NCBI GenBank assembly: GCA_963777855.1
Contig: CAVZRW010000015.1
Location: 1-64,000, forward strand
Length of the DNA: 64,000 nt
Origin: Prado023 sp963777855
GTDB lineage: Bacteria; Actinomycetota; Actinomycetes; S36-B12; CAIYMF01
Direction of reading: 5' to 3'
Position numbers and translations under genes: made by a program. Below are positions 16,631-25,457 of this stretch, one piece after another (the first letter of the stretch is position 1; each line of letters opens with the position of its first letter). The notes under the pieces are model-generated. The model made no database searches. It saw only the letters and a list, made by a program, of their open reading frames with translations, and was not told the origin of the DNA.

Positions 16631-16678
16631 GATCCGTGTGGGTTGCACGGGCTCTTGATGGGGTAACCCGCACGGATC
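16631..16678 (+). terminator. Hairpin after glpD
   Basis: GATCCGTGTGGGTT (16631-16644) pairs with AACCCGCACGGATC (16665-16678) with one mismatch and a 20-base loop, 44 bp after the glpD stop. No T-run follows, as is common in high-GC actinomycetes. Termination is inferred from position. Confidence 0.5.
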
Positions 16679-16969
16679 CGGGCCGAGCGCCGTCGGCGGG
16701 CAAACCACTGCCGCTCGACCCACTCGCCGGTTCCCGCCTCGCCCGGGGTCGCCCCAGGGCCCGCCCCGCCCTGAACCCCCTGACCCGCCGTGCCCAACCC
16801 CCGCCCGCCCCATACCTCCCACGACCTGCCCGGACCCACCCGTGCCCTGCCCCGCCCTGCCCTGCCCCGCCCCGGACCCGCCCCGGACCCGCCGCGGACC
16901 CCGCCGCGGGCCCCGCCCCGGACCCACGCCCGCGTGCCGGTGGGCGCACCTGCTGCGAGGATCGGGGGC
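16679..16969. other. C-rich low-complexity spacer
   Basis: The plus strand is dominated by CCCGCC, CCTGCC and GGACCCGCC blocks, roughly 10 to 15 bp apart, between the glpD hairpin and the metallopeptidase start. It translates as Pro/Arg-rich low complexity in all frames and shows no coding character. Confidence 0.5.
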
Positions 16970-17320
16970 GTGATCGATGTCCCGCGAGCCCAGTTCGAGG
17001 AACTCGTGGGCGAGGCGCTCGACCTGATCCCCGCCGAACTGGCGCGCCATGTCAACAACTGCGTGGTACTGGTCGAGGAGGAACCGCCTCCCGGCGACGA
17101 CGACCTCCTCGGCCTGTACGAGGGAACCCCACTCACCGAACGCGGGGACTGGTACAGCGGCGTGCTTCCGGACACCATCACGATCTTCCGGCTGCCGATC
17201 CTCGAGCGATGCCACAGTCACGCGGAGGTGGTCGACGAGGTGCGGATCACGGTGATCCACGAGGTCGCGCACCACTTCGGCATCGAGGACGACCACCTCG
17301 ACGCCCTCGGCTGGGGGTAG
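16970..17320 (+). CDS. Minimal zincin-like metallopeptidase family protein
   Basis: The start is a GTG at 16970 (VIDVPRAQFEELV). The 116-residue protein ends with VIHEVAHHFGIEDDHLDALGWG, in which HEVAHHFGIED supplies the HExxH zinc motif and a downstream Asp as third ligand. The order 'EEL..EALD.IP..', 'LLGLYEGTPLTER', 'ITIFRLPI', 'HEVAHHFGI' matches the widespread small actinobacterial metallopeptidase family (DUF1025-type). A physiological substrate is not known to me. It has no signal peptide, so it is cytoplasmic. Confidence 0.85.
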   Translation: MIDVPRAQFEELVGEALDLIPAELARHVNNCVVLVEEEPPPGDDDLLGLYEGTPLTERGDWYSGVLPDTITIFRLPILERCHSHAEVVDEVRITVIHEVAHHFGIEDDHLDALGWG

Positions 17321-17362
17321 CCCCCGAGGCGCTGCCCGCGCACCCCCCTCGGCCAGGCGGCG

Positions 17363-17441
17363 CGGATTCGGGCCCCGTCTGCGGGGCGAGAAGCCCACGT
17401 GGGCCCCGTCTCGAAGGGAATCCCCTTCGAAACGGGGCCGA
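17363..17441. repeat. GGCCCCGT hairpin element, copy A1
   Basis: The element begins GGATTCGGGCCCCGTCTG. It contains a short hairpin GCCCCG-tctg-CGGGGC (17372-17387), then CCCACGTGGG, then a long hairpin (17402-17439) in which GGCCCCGTCTCGAAGGG pairs with CCCTTCGAAACGGGGCC over 17 bp with one mismatch. It lies between the metallopeptidase and pfk genes. Confidence 0.8.
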
Positions 17442-17490
17442 AGTCGACGATGGGGAGGGGAGGGGGAGCGGGTCGGCGCGGGGCAGCAGC

Positions 17491-17590
17491 GGCGCGGATT
17501 CGGGATTCGGGCCCCGTCTGCGGGGCGAAGAGGGGAGAACCCCATGTGGGCCCCGTCTCGATGGGAATCCCCTTCGAAAACGGGGCCGAA
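17491..17590. repeat. GGCCCCGT hairpin element, copy A2
   Basis: A second, nearly identical copy 130 bp downstream of A1, in the same orientation. Its long hairpin (17549-17587) has CGATGGG in the left arm against CCCTTCG in the right, so one arm looks like the B/C type and the other like A1/D. It ends about 150 bp before pfk. Confidence 0.8.
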
Positions 17591-17743
17591 GTCCGGAAGT
17601 GGAGCGGGGAAGTGGAGCGGGGGGCGCGGGGTAGGGGTTCCGGGGAGGGGACCGGGCGGTGATGGGCCTGCTCGCCGGGCCGGCGGGGGCTCGACCTCAA
17701 TAGGCTGGGAGGGCTGGTCCCGCACCTACCTGGGAGGTTCCCC

Positions 17744-19987
17744 ATGGCCGCCGATCGCCCCAAGGCACTGGCCGTCCTGACCTCGGGGGGTGACTCCCAG
17801 GGGATGAACGCCGCCGTGCGTGCCGTGGTCCGCACGGCCATCGCCAATGGCGCCGAGGCCTACGCGGTCTACGAGGGCCTGCAGGGCCTCGTGGATGGCG
17901 GTGACCGGATCCGGCGCTTCGAATGGGACTCGGTCGGGTCGATCATGCACCTTGGCGGGACCATCATCGGCACCGCGCGCTCGGCGGACTTCCGCGAGCG
18001 GGCCGGGCGGCTGCGGGCCGCGCGCAACCTCGTCGAACGCGGCATCGACCGCCTGGTCGTCATCGGCGGTGACGGCTCGCTGACCGGCACGGACATCTTC
18101 CGCCAGGAGTGGCCGGGCCTGCTCGAGGAGCTGGCCGCCACGGGTGAGATCACCGCGGAGCAGGCGCAGGCCCACCGCCAACTGATCATCGCCGGGGCCG
18201 TGGGCTCCATCGACAACGACATGGTCGGCACCGACAAGACCATCGGCGCGGACACCGCGATGCACCGCATCATCGAGGCGATCGACTCGCTGTCCTCGAC
18301 GGCCTCCAGTCACCAGCGCTCGTTCGTCGTCGAGGTGATGGGCCGCCACTGCGGGTACCTGGCGGTGATGTGCGCCATCGCCGGCGGTGCGGACTACGTG
18401 CTGATCCCGGAGGTCCGCCCGGGCCCCGGCTGGGAGGACGCGCTGGTCGACCGCCTGGCCGCCGGCAGGGCCGCCGGCCGGCGGGACAACCTGGTGATCG
18501 TCGCCGAGGGGGTGGAGGACCGGGCCGGCCAGCCGATCACGAGCATGATGGTCGCCGACCTGCTGACCGAGCGCCTCGGCGAGGACACCCGGGTCACGAT
18601 CCTGGGCCACGTCCAGCGCGGCGGGGCCCCGAGCGCCTACGACCGCTGGATGCCCACCCTGATGGGCAGGGGCGCAGCCCTCGAGGTGCTCGAGGCCGGC
18701 GAGGGCCACGTCTCGCAGCTCATCGGAGTGCACCACAACCGTGTCTCCCGGATGCCGTTGATGGAGGCCGTGGCGCGCACGCGGGCCATCCCCGAGCTGA
18801 TCGACGCCGGTGACTACGCCGGGGCCATGGAGGCCCGCGGGGCCTCGTTCACGGGCATGGTGCGGGTGTTCGAGGGCATCGCCCAGCCCGAGCCGCAGTT
18901 CCCCGGCCAGGGCACCCGGCTGGCGGTCGTGCACATCGGGGGGCTCGCCCCGGGCATGAATGCGGCGGTGCGCGCCGCGGTGCGCTTCGGCGTCTCGCGC
19001 GGCCACGAGATGGTCGGCATCGTGGGCGGTCTGCCCGGCCTGCTGGCCGACCGCGTCGAGGACCTCAGCTGGGGCGCGGTCGAGGGCTGGGTGGGCCTGG
19101 GCGGCGCCGAGCTGGGCACCAGCCGGACCGTGCCCGGGCCGGGTTCGGCGGCCGAGATCGCGGCCGCCCTGGCCCGCCACCGGATCGACGGCGTCCTGGT
19201 GATCGGCGGTCACCGCGCCTACGAGGCGGCCTGGCGGATCGGGTCGGAGCGCGACGCGTTCGCCGGCCTGCGCATCCCGCTGATCTGCCTGCCGGCGACC
19301 ATCGACAACAACCTCCCCGGCTGGGAGATGACGATCGGGGCCGACACCGCCCTGAACGCCATCGTGGAGGCCGTCGACCGGCTCAAGCAGTCCGCGAGCG
19401 CCTCGCACCGCGCGTTCGTCGTGGAGGTGATGGGGCGCCGGTGCGGTTTCCTGGCCGCGCTCGGGGCGCTGTCGGTGGGCGCCGAGGAGCTCTACATCAA
19501 CGAGATCCCGGTGACCCTCGAGCGGCTCAACGAGGACGTGCGCACCATGGTCGAGGGCTTCCGGGAGGGCCGCAACTTCCACCTGTCGATCCGCAACGAG
19601 GAGGCCAGCGCGGGGTACACCACCGAGTTCCTCACCCAGCTGTTCACCGAGGAGTCCGGCGGGCTGTTCGACGTGCGGCCGATGATCCTGGGGCACCTGC
19701 AGCAGGGCGGGAACCCGACCGCGTTCGACCGGGTCCACGCCGCGCGCCTGGCCGCCCACTGCATCGACTGGCTGACCGGGCAGGTGCTGGCCGGGCGCTC
19801 GGACTGGCACTACGCGGCCTTCGCCGGGGACCGGATGACCTCCGCCCCGCTGGCCCGGATGCACGATGCCTACGACATGGACAACCGTCGCCCGCTCGAG
19901 CAGTGGTGGATGGAGCTGCTGCCCACGCTGGACCTGCTCGCCTGGCCGCCGGACGGGTCCGGGGGACCGGGGTCGGTCATCTCCTGA
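17744..19987 (+). CDS. pfkA: 6-phosphofructokinase, eukaryote-like tandem form
   Basis: This 747-residue protein carries two PFK domains in one chain, where most bacterial PFKs have about 320-340 residues. The N-half is catalytic: TSGGDSQGMNAAVRAVVR, VVIGGDGSLTGTD (GGDGS indicates ATP rather than PPi use), VGSIDNDMVGTDKTIG with the catalytic Asp, and EVMGRHCGYLA. The C-half is degenerate: HIGGLAPGMN, IGGHRAYEAA in place of GGDGS, TIDNNL, and MGRRCGFLAA, as expected of a regulatory half. It ends EQWWMELLPTLDLLA, very close to the tail of animal PFKs. It converts fructose 6-phosphate to fructose 1,6-bisphosphate; GGGAGGTTCCCC precedes the ATG. It is monocistronic. Confidence 0.93.
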   Translation: MAADRPKALAVLTSGGDSQGMNAAVRAVVRTAIANGAEAYAVYEGLQGLVDGGDRIRRFEWDSVGSIMHLGGTIIGTARSADFRERAGRLRAARNLVERGIDRLVVIGGDGSLTGTDIFRQEWPGLLEELAATGEITAEQAQAHRQLIIAGAVGSIDNDMVGTDKTIGADTAMHRIIEAIDSLSSTASSHQRSFVVEVMGRHCGYLAVMCAIAGGADYVLIPEVRPGPGWEDALVDRLAAGRAAGRRDNLVIVAEGVEDRAGQPITSMMVADLLTERLGEDTRVTILGHVQRGGAPSAYDRWMPTLMGRGAALEVLEAGEGHVSQLIGVHHNRVSRMPLMEAVARTRAIPELIDAGDYAGAMEARGASFTGMVRVFEGIAQPEPQFPGQGTRLAVVHIGGLAPGMNAAVRAAVRFGVSRGHEMVGIVGGLPGLLADRVEDLSWGAVEGWVGLGGAELGTSRTVPGPGSAAEIAAALARHRIDGVLVIGGHRAYEAAWRIGSERDAFAGLRIPLICLPATIDNNLPGWEMTIGADTALNAIVEAVDRLKQSASASHRAFVVEVMGRRCGFLAALGALSVGAEELYINEIPVTLERLNEDVRTMVEGFREGRNFHLSIRNEEASAGYTTEFLTQLFTEESGGLFDVRPMILGHLQQGGNPTAFDRVHAARLAAHCIDWLTGQVLAGRSDWHYAAFAGDRMTSAPLARMHDAYDMDNRRPLEQWWMELLPTLDLLAWPPDGSGGPGSVIS

Positions 19988-20019
19988 CCGCAGGACGCCG
20001 CCGCGCCTGTGCGCGCGGG

Positions 20020-20538
20020 TCAGGCGGTCGGCTGCTGTGCGTCGGCGGCACGCCGGGCCCGGGCGCCGCGCTGGGCGTCCCAGCGCGCGAGCAGGCCTGG
20101 CATCTCTGAGTCGACGAACGCGTAGAAGTCGCGCATCTCGGCCAGCCGTGCGCCGGCCGCGGTGGACTCGCCGCCGAGCGCAGCGACGCCGGCGTCGGCC
20201 ATCTCCGCGATGCGCGTCATGTATCCCTCCTTGACCATCGAGGCCTCGTACCACGCGTCGTCGACGAGGTGGTAGAGGTCGCGCCGTGATCCGGGCACGG
20301 GATCGCGGGCCACCAGCCCGAGCTGGCTGAGCAGCCGCACCGCCCCGCTCACGGCGGCCGGGCTCACCTCGAGTCGCTCGCCGAGCTGCGCGGCGGTCAA
20401 CCCGCGCTCCTCGGCGGCCATGAGTGCCATGAGCACCCGGGCGGGCATCCGGGGGAACCCCAAGGAGGTCAGCAGCAGGGCCATGCGCTCCACGAAGGCG
20501 CGTGCGGCGACCTCGTCGCGCACCGGTCGGTCGACCAT
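20020..20538 (-). CDS. MarR/GbsR-like regulator of an ABC exporter
   Basis: The start at 20538 (MVDRPVRDE) is chosen because GGAGGTGGTG stands directly before it; an ATG seven codons earlier lacks a site. The 172-residue protein has a winged helix at about 30-95 (MPARVLMALMAAEERGLTAAQ, LGERLEVSPAAVSGAVRLLSQLG, DPVPGSRRDLYHL wing), followed by a long helical C-terminus. This class usually sits divergent to an ABC exporter of the 'polyketide antibiotic exporter' type and represses it, which is the arrangement seen here. Confidence 0.85.
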   Translation of the reverse strand: MVDRPVRDEVAARAFVERMALLLTSLGFPRMPARVLMALMAAEERGLTAAQLGERLEVSPAAVSGAVRLLSQLGLVARDPVPGSRRDLYHLVDDAWYEASMVKEGYMTRIAEMADAGVAALGGESTAAGARLAEMRDFYAFVDSEMPGLLARWDAQRGARARRAADAQQPTA

Positions 20539-20558
20539 CACCACCTCCTCTTCCCTCA

Positions 20559-20587
20559 TTTCAGAACCTTGTGAACGATGCTAATCT
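20559..20587 (+). promoter_or_regulatory. Operator and promoter of the ABC exporter operon
   Basis: TTCAGAA-CC-TTGTGAA (20560-20575) is an inverted repeat with one mismatched pair. It overlaps the -35 (TTTCAG, 20559) of a promoter whose -10 is TAATCT (20582-20587) after 17 bp. The predicted start of transcription coincides with a GTG at 20594, so the exporter mRNA may be leaderless. Confidence 0.5.
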
Positions 20588-20593
20588 CGATCT

Positions 20594-21616
20594 GTGCCCA
20601 CCGTACCAACTCCGAGCCCCGCACCCGGCCCGAGCACCACGCAGTCCATCCCGGCCGCCCCCATCGCCACCCCGGCGCCCGCCCCCGTCCCCGCCCCGGT
20701 CCCCCGCTCCCGGCCACCGCCCCGGCCACCGCCCCGCCCGTGATCGAGCTCGCCGGCGTCACCAAGCGCTTCGGCGCCACGGCTGGCCCTCGACGCGTTC
20801 GACCTGCAGGTGACCCCAGGGGAGGTGCACGGTTTCCTCGGACCCAACGGCGCCGGCAAGACCACGACCCTGCGCGTGCTGCTGGGCCTGCTGCGCCACG
20901 ACTCCGGCACGGTCCGCCTTCTCGGTGGCGACCCGTGGGCGCAGGCCCCGGACCTTCACCGTCGCCTGGCCTACGTGCCGGGGGACGTGAGCCTGTGGCC
21001 GAACCTGACCGGCGGCGAGGTGATCGACCTGCTGGGCAACCTGCGCGGTGGCGTGGAGCCCGGGCGGCGCGACGCGCTGCTCGAGCGCTTCGACCTCGAC
21101 CCCACCAAGAAGGGTCGCGCCTACTCCAAGGGCAACCGGCAGAAGGTCGCGCTGATCGCGGCACTGGCCGCCGACGTGGAGCTGTACCTGTTCGACGAGC
21201 CCACCTCCGGCCTGGACCCGCTGATGGAGGCTGAGTTCCGCGACTGCGTCCGGGAGATCCGCGAGCGGGGCGCGACGGTCCTGCTCTCCAGCCACATCCT
21301 CGCCGAGGCCGAGTCCCTGTCCGACCGGATCACCATCATCCGTGCCGGGCGCGCGGTGGAGACCGGCACGATGGCCCAGCTGCGCCACCTCACCCGCACG
21401 ATGGTCACCGCCACCGTGACCTCCTCACCGCACGCGCTGGTCGCAGCACCCGGGGTCTACGACCTGGTCGTCGACGGCCGCCGGGTCAGCGCCGCCGTCG
21501 AGACCGCAGCGCTCGGTCCCTTCCTCACCCAGCTCACGGCCCTGGGCGTGGAGTCGCTGACCAGCGCCCCGCCCACCCTCGAGGAGCTGTTCCTGCGCCA
21601 CTACCAGGAGGCCTGA
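20594..21616 (+). CDS. ABC transporter ATPase, two apparent frameshifts near the start
   Basis: From 20810 to 21616 the frame is clean: HGFLGPNGAGKTTTLRVLLGLL (Walker A, about 10 residues in), AYSKGNRQKVALIAALA (signature region), ELYLFDEPTSGLDPLM (Walker B), and the switch ILLSSHILAEAES-type segment. The N-terminal strand VIELAGVTKRFGA is encoded at 20740-20780 in another frame and must join it by a one- or two-base shift near 20780. Before it lies a Pro/Ala-rich stretch readable from GTG 20594. With shifts repaired the ATPase is of normal length. The stop is 1 bp before the permease gene. Confidence 0.8.
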
Positions 21617-21617
21617 G

Positions 21618-23267
21618 ATGGCTGCCCCCACCCTGACCGCGCGGCCCCCCGTGCCTGCGCCGCGCACCGCCCGCGCCGGCGGGGAGCTCCTCGGCACCGG
21701 GGCGCTGACCCGCCTGGCGCTGCGCCGCGACCGGATCCGGATCCCGGTGTTCCTGGCGATCTTCGCGATGCAGGCTGCTGCCTCCTACACAGCGACCTCG
21801 GACCTGTACCCGGACGTCGTCAGCCGGGCCCCGGCAGTCGAGGTCTGGAACACCTCCCCGGCCCTCGTGGCGATGTTCGGCCGGATCTACGACCCCACGT
21901 CCGTCGGTGCCCTGGCCACCATCAAGCTGGTCGGCTTCTACGGGGCGATCATCGGCATCGTGCTCGTCTTCCAGGTGGTCCGGCACACCCGTGGCGACGA
22001 GGATGCCGGCCGGGTCGAGCTGGTGTCCTCGACGGCCGTCGGGCGCCTGGCCCCGCTGGCCGCGGCCCTGATCGCGGCCACCACCCTGAGCCTGGGGATC
22101 GGGGTGGTCTGCGCCCTGGTGATGAGCGCCGTGGGCGCGCCGCTCGCCGGGAGCATCGCGTTCGGGCTGGCCTGGGCCATGGCGGGACTGGTCTTCGCGT
22201 GCACCGCGGCGGTCGTGGCCCAGGTGGCCCGGGAAGCCCGCCCGGCCATCGGCCTGGGCGTGGCGCTGGTGCTGGTCGCCTACGTGCTGCGGGCCGTGGG
22301 CGACGTGGCCGACGCCGCCCCCGGGGTGGCCTCGTGGTTGAGCCCGATTGGCTGGAGCCAGCAGATCCGCCCGTTCGCCGGGGACCGCCTCTGGGTGGCC
22401 CTCATCCCGCTCGCGGCCTCGGCCCTCCTGGTGATGGTCGCCGTCGCGCTGCGCCGCCGCCGCGACCTCGGCGCCGGGCTCCTGCCCGACCGGGCCGGGC
22501 CGAGTGGGTCCACGCTGGGCACGCCCGAGGGCCTCGCCTGGCGGCTCAACCGCGGGATGGTGGCCGCCTGGGCCGTCGGGGTCGCCACGATGGGCATGGT
22601 CGTCGGCTCGCTGACCGACTCCCTGGACAGCTTCTTCACCGATCCCGCCCAGGCCGAGTGGATCAAGCAGCTCGGCGGTCAGGAGACGCTCACCGACGCG
22701 TTCCTGGCCACCGAGCTGAGCCTGATGTCCGTGGCGATCTCCGGGCTGGGCATCGCGATCATCAACCACCTGCGGCGCGAGGAGGCCAGCGGGCGCACGG
22801 AGCTGGCCCTCGCCGGGCCCACCTCCCGGTGGCGGTGGGTGGCCTCGGCGACGGTCATCGCGCTGCTCGCCGTGGCAGGCCTCAGCCTGCTGCTGGGGCT
22901 GGCCGTCGGGGTCGGGGCGGCAACCTCCACCAGCGACTGGGGTTACGTGGCCACGATGGTGGGGGCCTCGGCCACCAAGATCCCCGCGTCCTGGGTGATC
23001 GTCGGCCTGGCCGTGGCGGCCTACGGCCTGGCCCCGCGCCTGGTCCCCGCGGTCTGGGGCTACCTGCTGGCGGCCCTGATCGTCGGGGAGTTCGCCGAGC
23101 TGTGGGGCCTCCCCACCTGGCTCGCGGCCCTCTCGCCGTTCACCCATTCCCCGGTGATGCCCGGCGGGGATCTCGAGCCGGGCGCCCTCGTCGGCCTGAC
23201 GGCCGTGGCCGCGGCGCTGGTGGCAGCCGGCCTCGTCGCGTGGCGGCGCCGGGACCTCTCCGGCTGA
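21618..23267 (+). CDS. ABC-2-type exporter permease (polyketide-exporter family)
   Basis: This 549-residue protein has about twelve membrane helices in two similar six-helix halves. Signature stretches include LTRLALRRDRIRIPVF, TSDLYPDVVSRAPAVEVWN, VFQVVRHTRGDEDAGRVELV and, in the second half, NHLRREEASGRTELALAGP; the paired 'R.EE..GR.EL' loops are typical of actinobacterial exporters annotated for polyketide antibiotics. It is translated one base after the ATPase gene, forming a two-gene exporter with a MarR-type regulator divergent. The substrate is unknown; self-protection against a drug is likely. Confidence 0.88.
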   Translation: MAAPTLTARPPVPAPRTARAGGELLGTGALTRLALRRDRIRIPVFLAIFAMQAAASYTATSDLYPDVVSRAPAVEVWNTSPALVAMFGRIYDPTSVGALATIKLVGFYGAIIGIVLVFQVVRHTRGDEDAGRVELVSSTAVGRLAPLAAALIAATTLSLGIGVVCALVMSAVGAPLAGSIAFGLAWAMAGLVFACTAAVVAQVAREARPAIGLGVALVLVAYVLRAVGDVADAAPGVASWLSPIGWSQQIRPFAGDRLWVALIPLAASALLVMVAVALRRRRDLGAGLLPDRAGPSGSTLGTPEGLAWRLNRGMVAAWAVGVATMGMVVGSLTDSLDSFFTDPAQAEWIKQLGGQETLTDAFLATELSLMSVAISGLGIAIINHLRREEASGRTELALAGPTSRWRWVASATVIALLAVAGLSLLLGLAVGVGAATSTSDWGYVATMVGASATKIPASWVIVGLAVAAYGLAPRLVPAVWGYLLAALIVGEFAELWGLPTWLAALSPFTHSPVMPGGDLEPGALVGLTAVAAALVAAGLVAWRRRDLSG

Positions 23268-23422
23268 GCCCGGGCTGCCGGCCCCGCGACAGGAGCGCGA
23301 CCGGGGCGAGCCGACCCGCGGCCGCGCGCCCCCACACGGCAATCCACCCTCCCGGCAGGCCACCCGTGACCCGCCGGTGGTTAGATCGCCGGGTCCGCAT
23401 CGGCGCTGCCCAGGAGGCCCCC

Positions 23423-23710
23423 GTGATCATGGAGACCGCCACCATCGCGGTGGTGTCCGGCCGCGAGGAGGAGTTCCTCGCCGCCCTCGAGCAGGCCAAG
23501 GCCGTGCTCGCCCAGGCGACGGGTTGGCAGGTGATCCACGTCCACCGCGGCATCGAGCGGCCCTCGACGTTCATGCTCGCCATCGGCTGGGAGACCCTCG
23601 AGGACCACACCGAGGGCTTCCGCGGCGGCGAGCTGTTCCCCCAGTGGCGCGCCCTCATCGGCCCGTACTTCGCCGAGCCCCCGCAGGTCGAGCACTGGAC
23701 CCTGCTCTGA
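23423..23710 (+). CDS. Antibiotic biosynthesis monooxygenase (ABM) domain protein
   Basis: This 95-residue protein starts at GTG 23423, six bases after AGGAGG (an ATG two codons later is an alternative). It has the ferredoxin-like ABM fold: METATIAVVSGREEEFLAALEQAKAVL, GWQVIHVHRGIERPSTFMLAIGWETLEDHTEGFR, FAEPPQVEHW. Members include heme-degrading and quinone-forming monooxygenases and many binding proteins of unknown role. It lies between the exporter and an amidase on the same strand, but with separate ribosome binding sites. Confidence 0.8.
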   Translation: MIMETATIAVVSGREEEFLAALEQAKAVLAQATGWQVIHVHRGIERPSTFMLAIGWETLEDHTEGFRGGELFPQWRALIGPYFAEPPQVEHWTLL

Positions 23711-23763
23711 TCACGCGACCAGACGCCCGCCCCCCTCGCCCCGCACGCTGACCGGAGGCCGCG

Positions 23764-25209
23764 ATGCCCGTCGAGCGCCCGCTGCACGACCTCGGGGCGC
23801 TGGAGGCCGCCGGCCTGATGGCGGCCGGCGAGCTGACCAGCGCGCAGCTCGTCGCGCACCTGCTCGCCCGGATCGAGGCCCATGAGCCCGACCTGCACGC
23901 GCTGGTCGCGGTGCACCCCCGGGCCCGCGAGCAGGCCCTCGCCTCCGACGCGCGCCGGGCCTCCGGCGCCGCGCTCAGCGCGCTGGACGGCGTCCCGGTG
24001 ATCATCAAGGACAACATCGAGGCGCTCGGCCTGCCCGGTACCGCCGGGTCCCTGGCCCTGGCCGACAGCCCCGCGCAGCGCGACGCCCCCCTCGTGGTCC
24101 GCCTGCGGGAGGCGGGTCTGGTGATCCTGGCCGCCGCGAACCTCTCGGAGTGGGCCAACTTCCGCGGCCGGCACTCCACCAGCGGATGGTCGGCCGTCGG
24201 TGGGCTGACAGACAACCCATGGCGCTCGGGTCGCTCGGCGGGCGGATCCTCCTCGGGGTGCGGGGCAGCGCTGGCGGCGCGCTACGCCCCGCTGGCCGTG
24301 GGCACCGAGACCGACGGGTCGATCACCTGCCCGGCCTCGCTGTGCGGCGTGGTCGGGCTCAAGCCGACCGTGGGCACGGTGCCCGTCGAGGGCGTCGTGC
24401 CGATCGCGAGCAGCCAGGACTCCCCGGGCCCGATGGCCCGCTGCGTGGCCGACGTCGAGGCCCTGATGGCCGTGCTGACCGGCACCCCGGCTGACGCCAC
24501 GCCGGCCGAGCACGTGCGCCGCTACGTGCTCGGGGCGCCGGCGGCCTGGCTCACCGGAAGCCCGGCGGTCGACGCCCACTTCGCCGACGCGGTGGCCCGG
24601 ATCGGCGCGGCGGGGATCCGGGTGGTCCCGGTGGAGGTGGCGCCGACCGATGACGCCCAGGACGCCGACGAGGTCACCGTCCTGATCCACGAGATGGCCG
24701 ACGACCTCGGCGCCTACCTGGCCGCGCGCCCGGGTTCCCGCATGCGGACGATCGCCGACGTCGTGGCCTTCAACGCCGAGCACGCGGAGGATGAGCTGGC
24801 CCACTTCGGCCAGGAGTACCTCGAGGCAGCGCTGGCCAGCGGGGGCCGCGCCGCGCCCGAGTACGGCCCGGCGCGCGCCCGCAACCTCGCATGGGCCCAT
24901 GACCGCGTGCTGGTGGCGGGGTTCGCGCACGGCGTGGACGCACTGGTCTCGCCGGCCTACGGCCCGGCCTGGCGCAGCGACCTCAGCGGGGGCGACGCCT
25001 TCAGCGACGGACTGGTCACCTCGCCGGCGGCGATCGCCGGATGGCCGCTGCTCACGGTTCCGATGGGGCTGGTCGACGGGCTGCCGGCGGGCCTGGCCGT
25101 GGTCGGGCCGGAGCATGGGGAGCACACCCTGCTGGCGATCGGCGCGGCCCTCGAGGCGGCCCTGGGTCGGGGCGGGCCGCCGCCTGAGGCGGGCAGCCCT
25201 CAGGCCTGA
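23764..25209 (+). CDS. Amidase signature family enzyme
   Basis: This 481-residue protein has the Ser-cisSer-Lys triad of amidase-signature enzymes: catalytic Lys in PVIIKDNIEALGLPGTAGS (about residue 80), the Gly/Ser-rich RSAGGSSSGCGAALAA, and the nucleophile Ser region TETDGSITCPASLCG. GVVGLKPTVG and DSPGPMARCVADVEAL follow as expected. The length suits a stand-alone amidase rather than GatA, and no gatB/gatC lies nearby. It hydrolyses a C-N bond of an unknown amide in the cytoplasm. CCGGAGG precedes the ATG. Confidence 0.88.
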   Translation: MPVERPLHDLGALEAAGLMAAGELTSAQLVAHLLARIEAHEPDLHALVAVHPRAREQALASDARRASGAALSALDGVPVIIKDNIEALGLPGTAGSLALADSPAQRDAPLVVRLREAGLVILAAANLSEWANFRGRHSTSGWSAVGGLTDNPWRSGRSAGGSSSGCGAALAARYAPLAVGTETDGSITCPASLCGVVGLKPTVGTVPVEGVVPIASSQDSPGPMARCVADVEALMAVLTGTPADATPAEHVRRYVLGAPAAWLTGSPAVDAHFADAVARIGAAGIRVVPVEVAPTDDAQDADEVTVLIHEMADDLGAYLAARPGSRMRTIADVVAFNAEHAEDELAHFGQEYLEAALASGGRAAPEYGPARARNLAWAHDRVLVAGFAHGVDALVSPAYGPAWRSDLSGGDAFSDGLVTSPAAIAGWPLLTVPMGLVDGLPAGLAVVGPEHGEHTLLAIGAALEAALGRGGPPPEAGSPQA

Positions 25210-25457
25210 GCCGAGCCCCGCGGCGGGGTCCCTCGGCCACATCGCCGCTGCCGCCCGGCGGCGACCTGCTGAGGCGGGGATGCGCCGTGTGGTGGGCATT
25301 TCGGGCACCTGTCACGTTCGCCGGGGGGCCTGTTCGCGACGGGACCAACGGATGTGAGACTGGTTACCTTCTGCTTTCCCCATGGCAGGCAGATGAGGCA
25401 GGCTGTGAACTGCGCGCCCGCCCGGGGCGCGCACCGGACCCTTGGAGCGCATTTCCG

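Noticed and set aside
17726..20254. 842-residue open frame on the minus strand opposite the phosphofructokinase gene
   Set aside because: It is the antisense of a clearly conserved coding gene; long antisense frames are expected at this GC content and its composition (His, Arg, Gly, Gln) is not protein-like.
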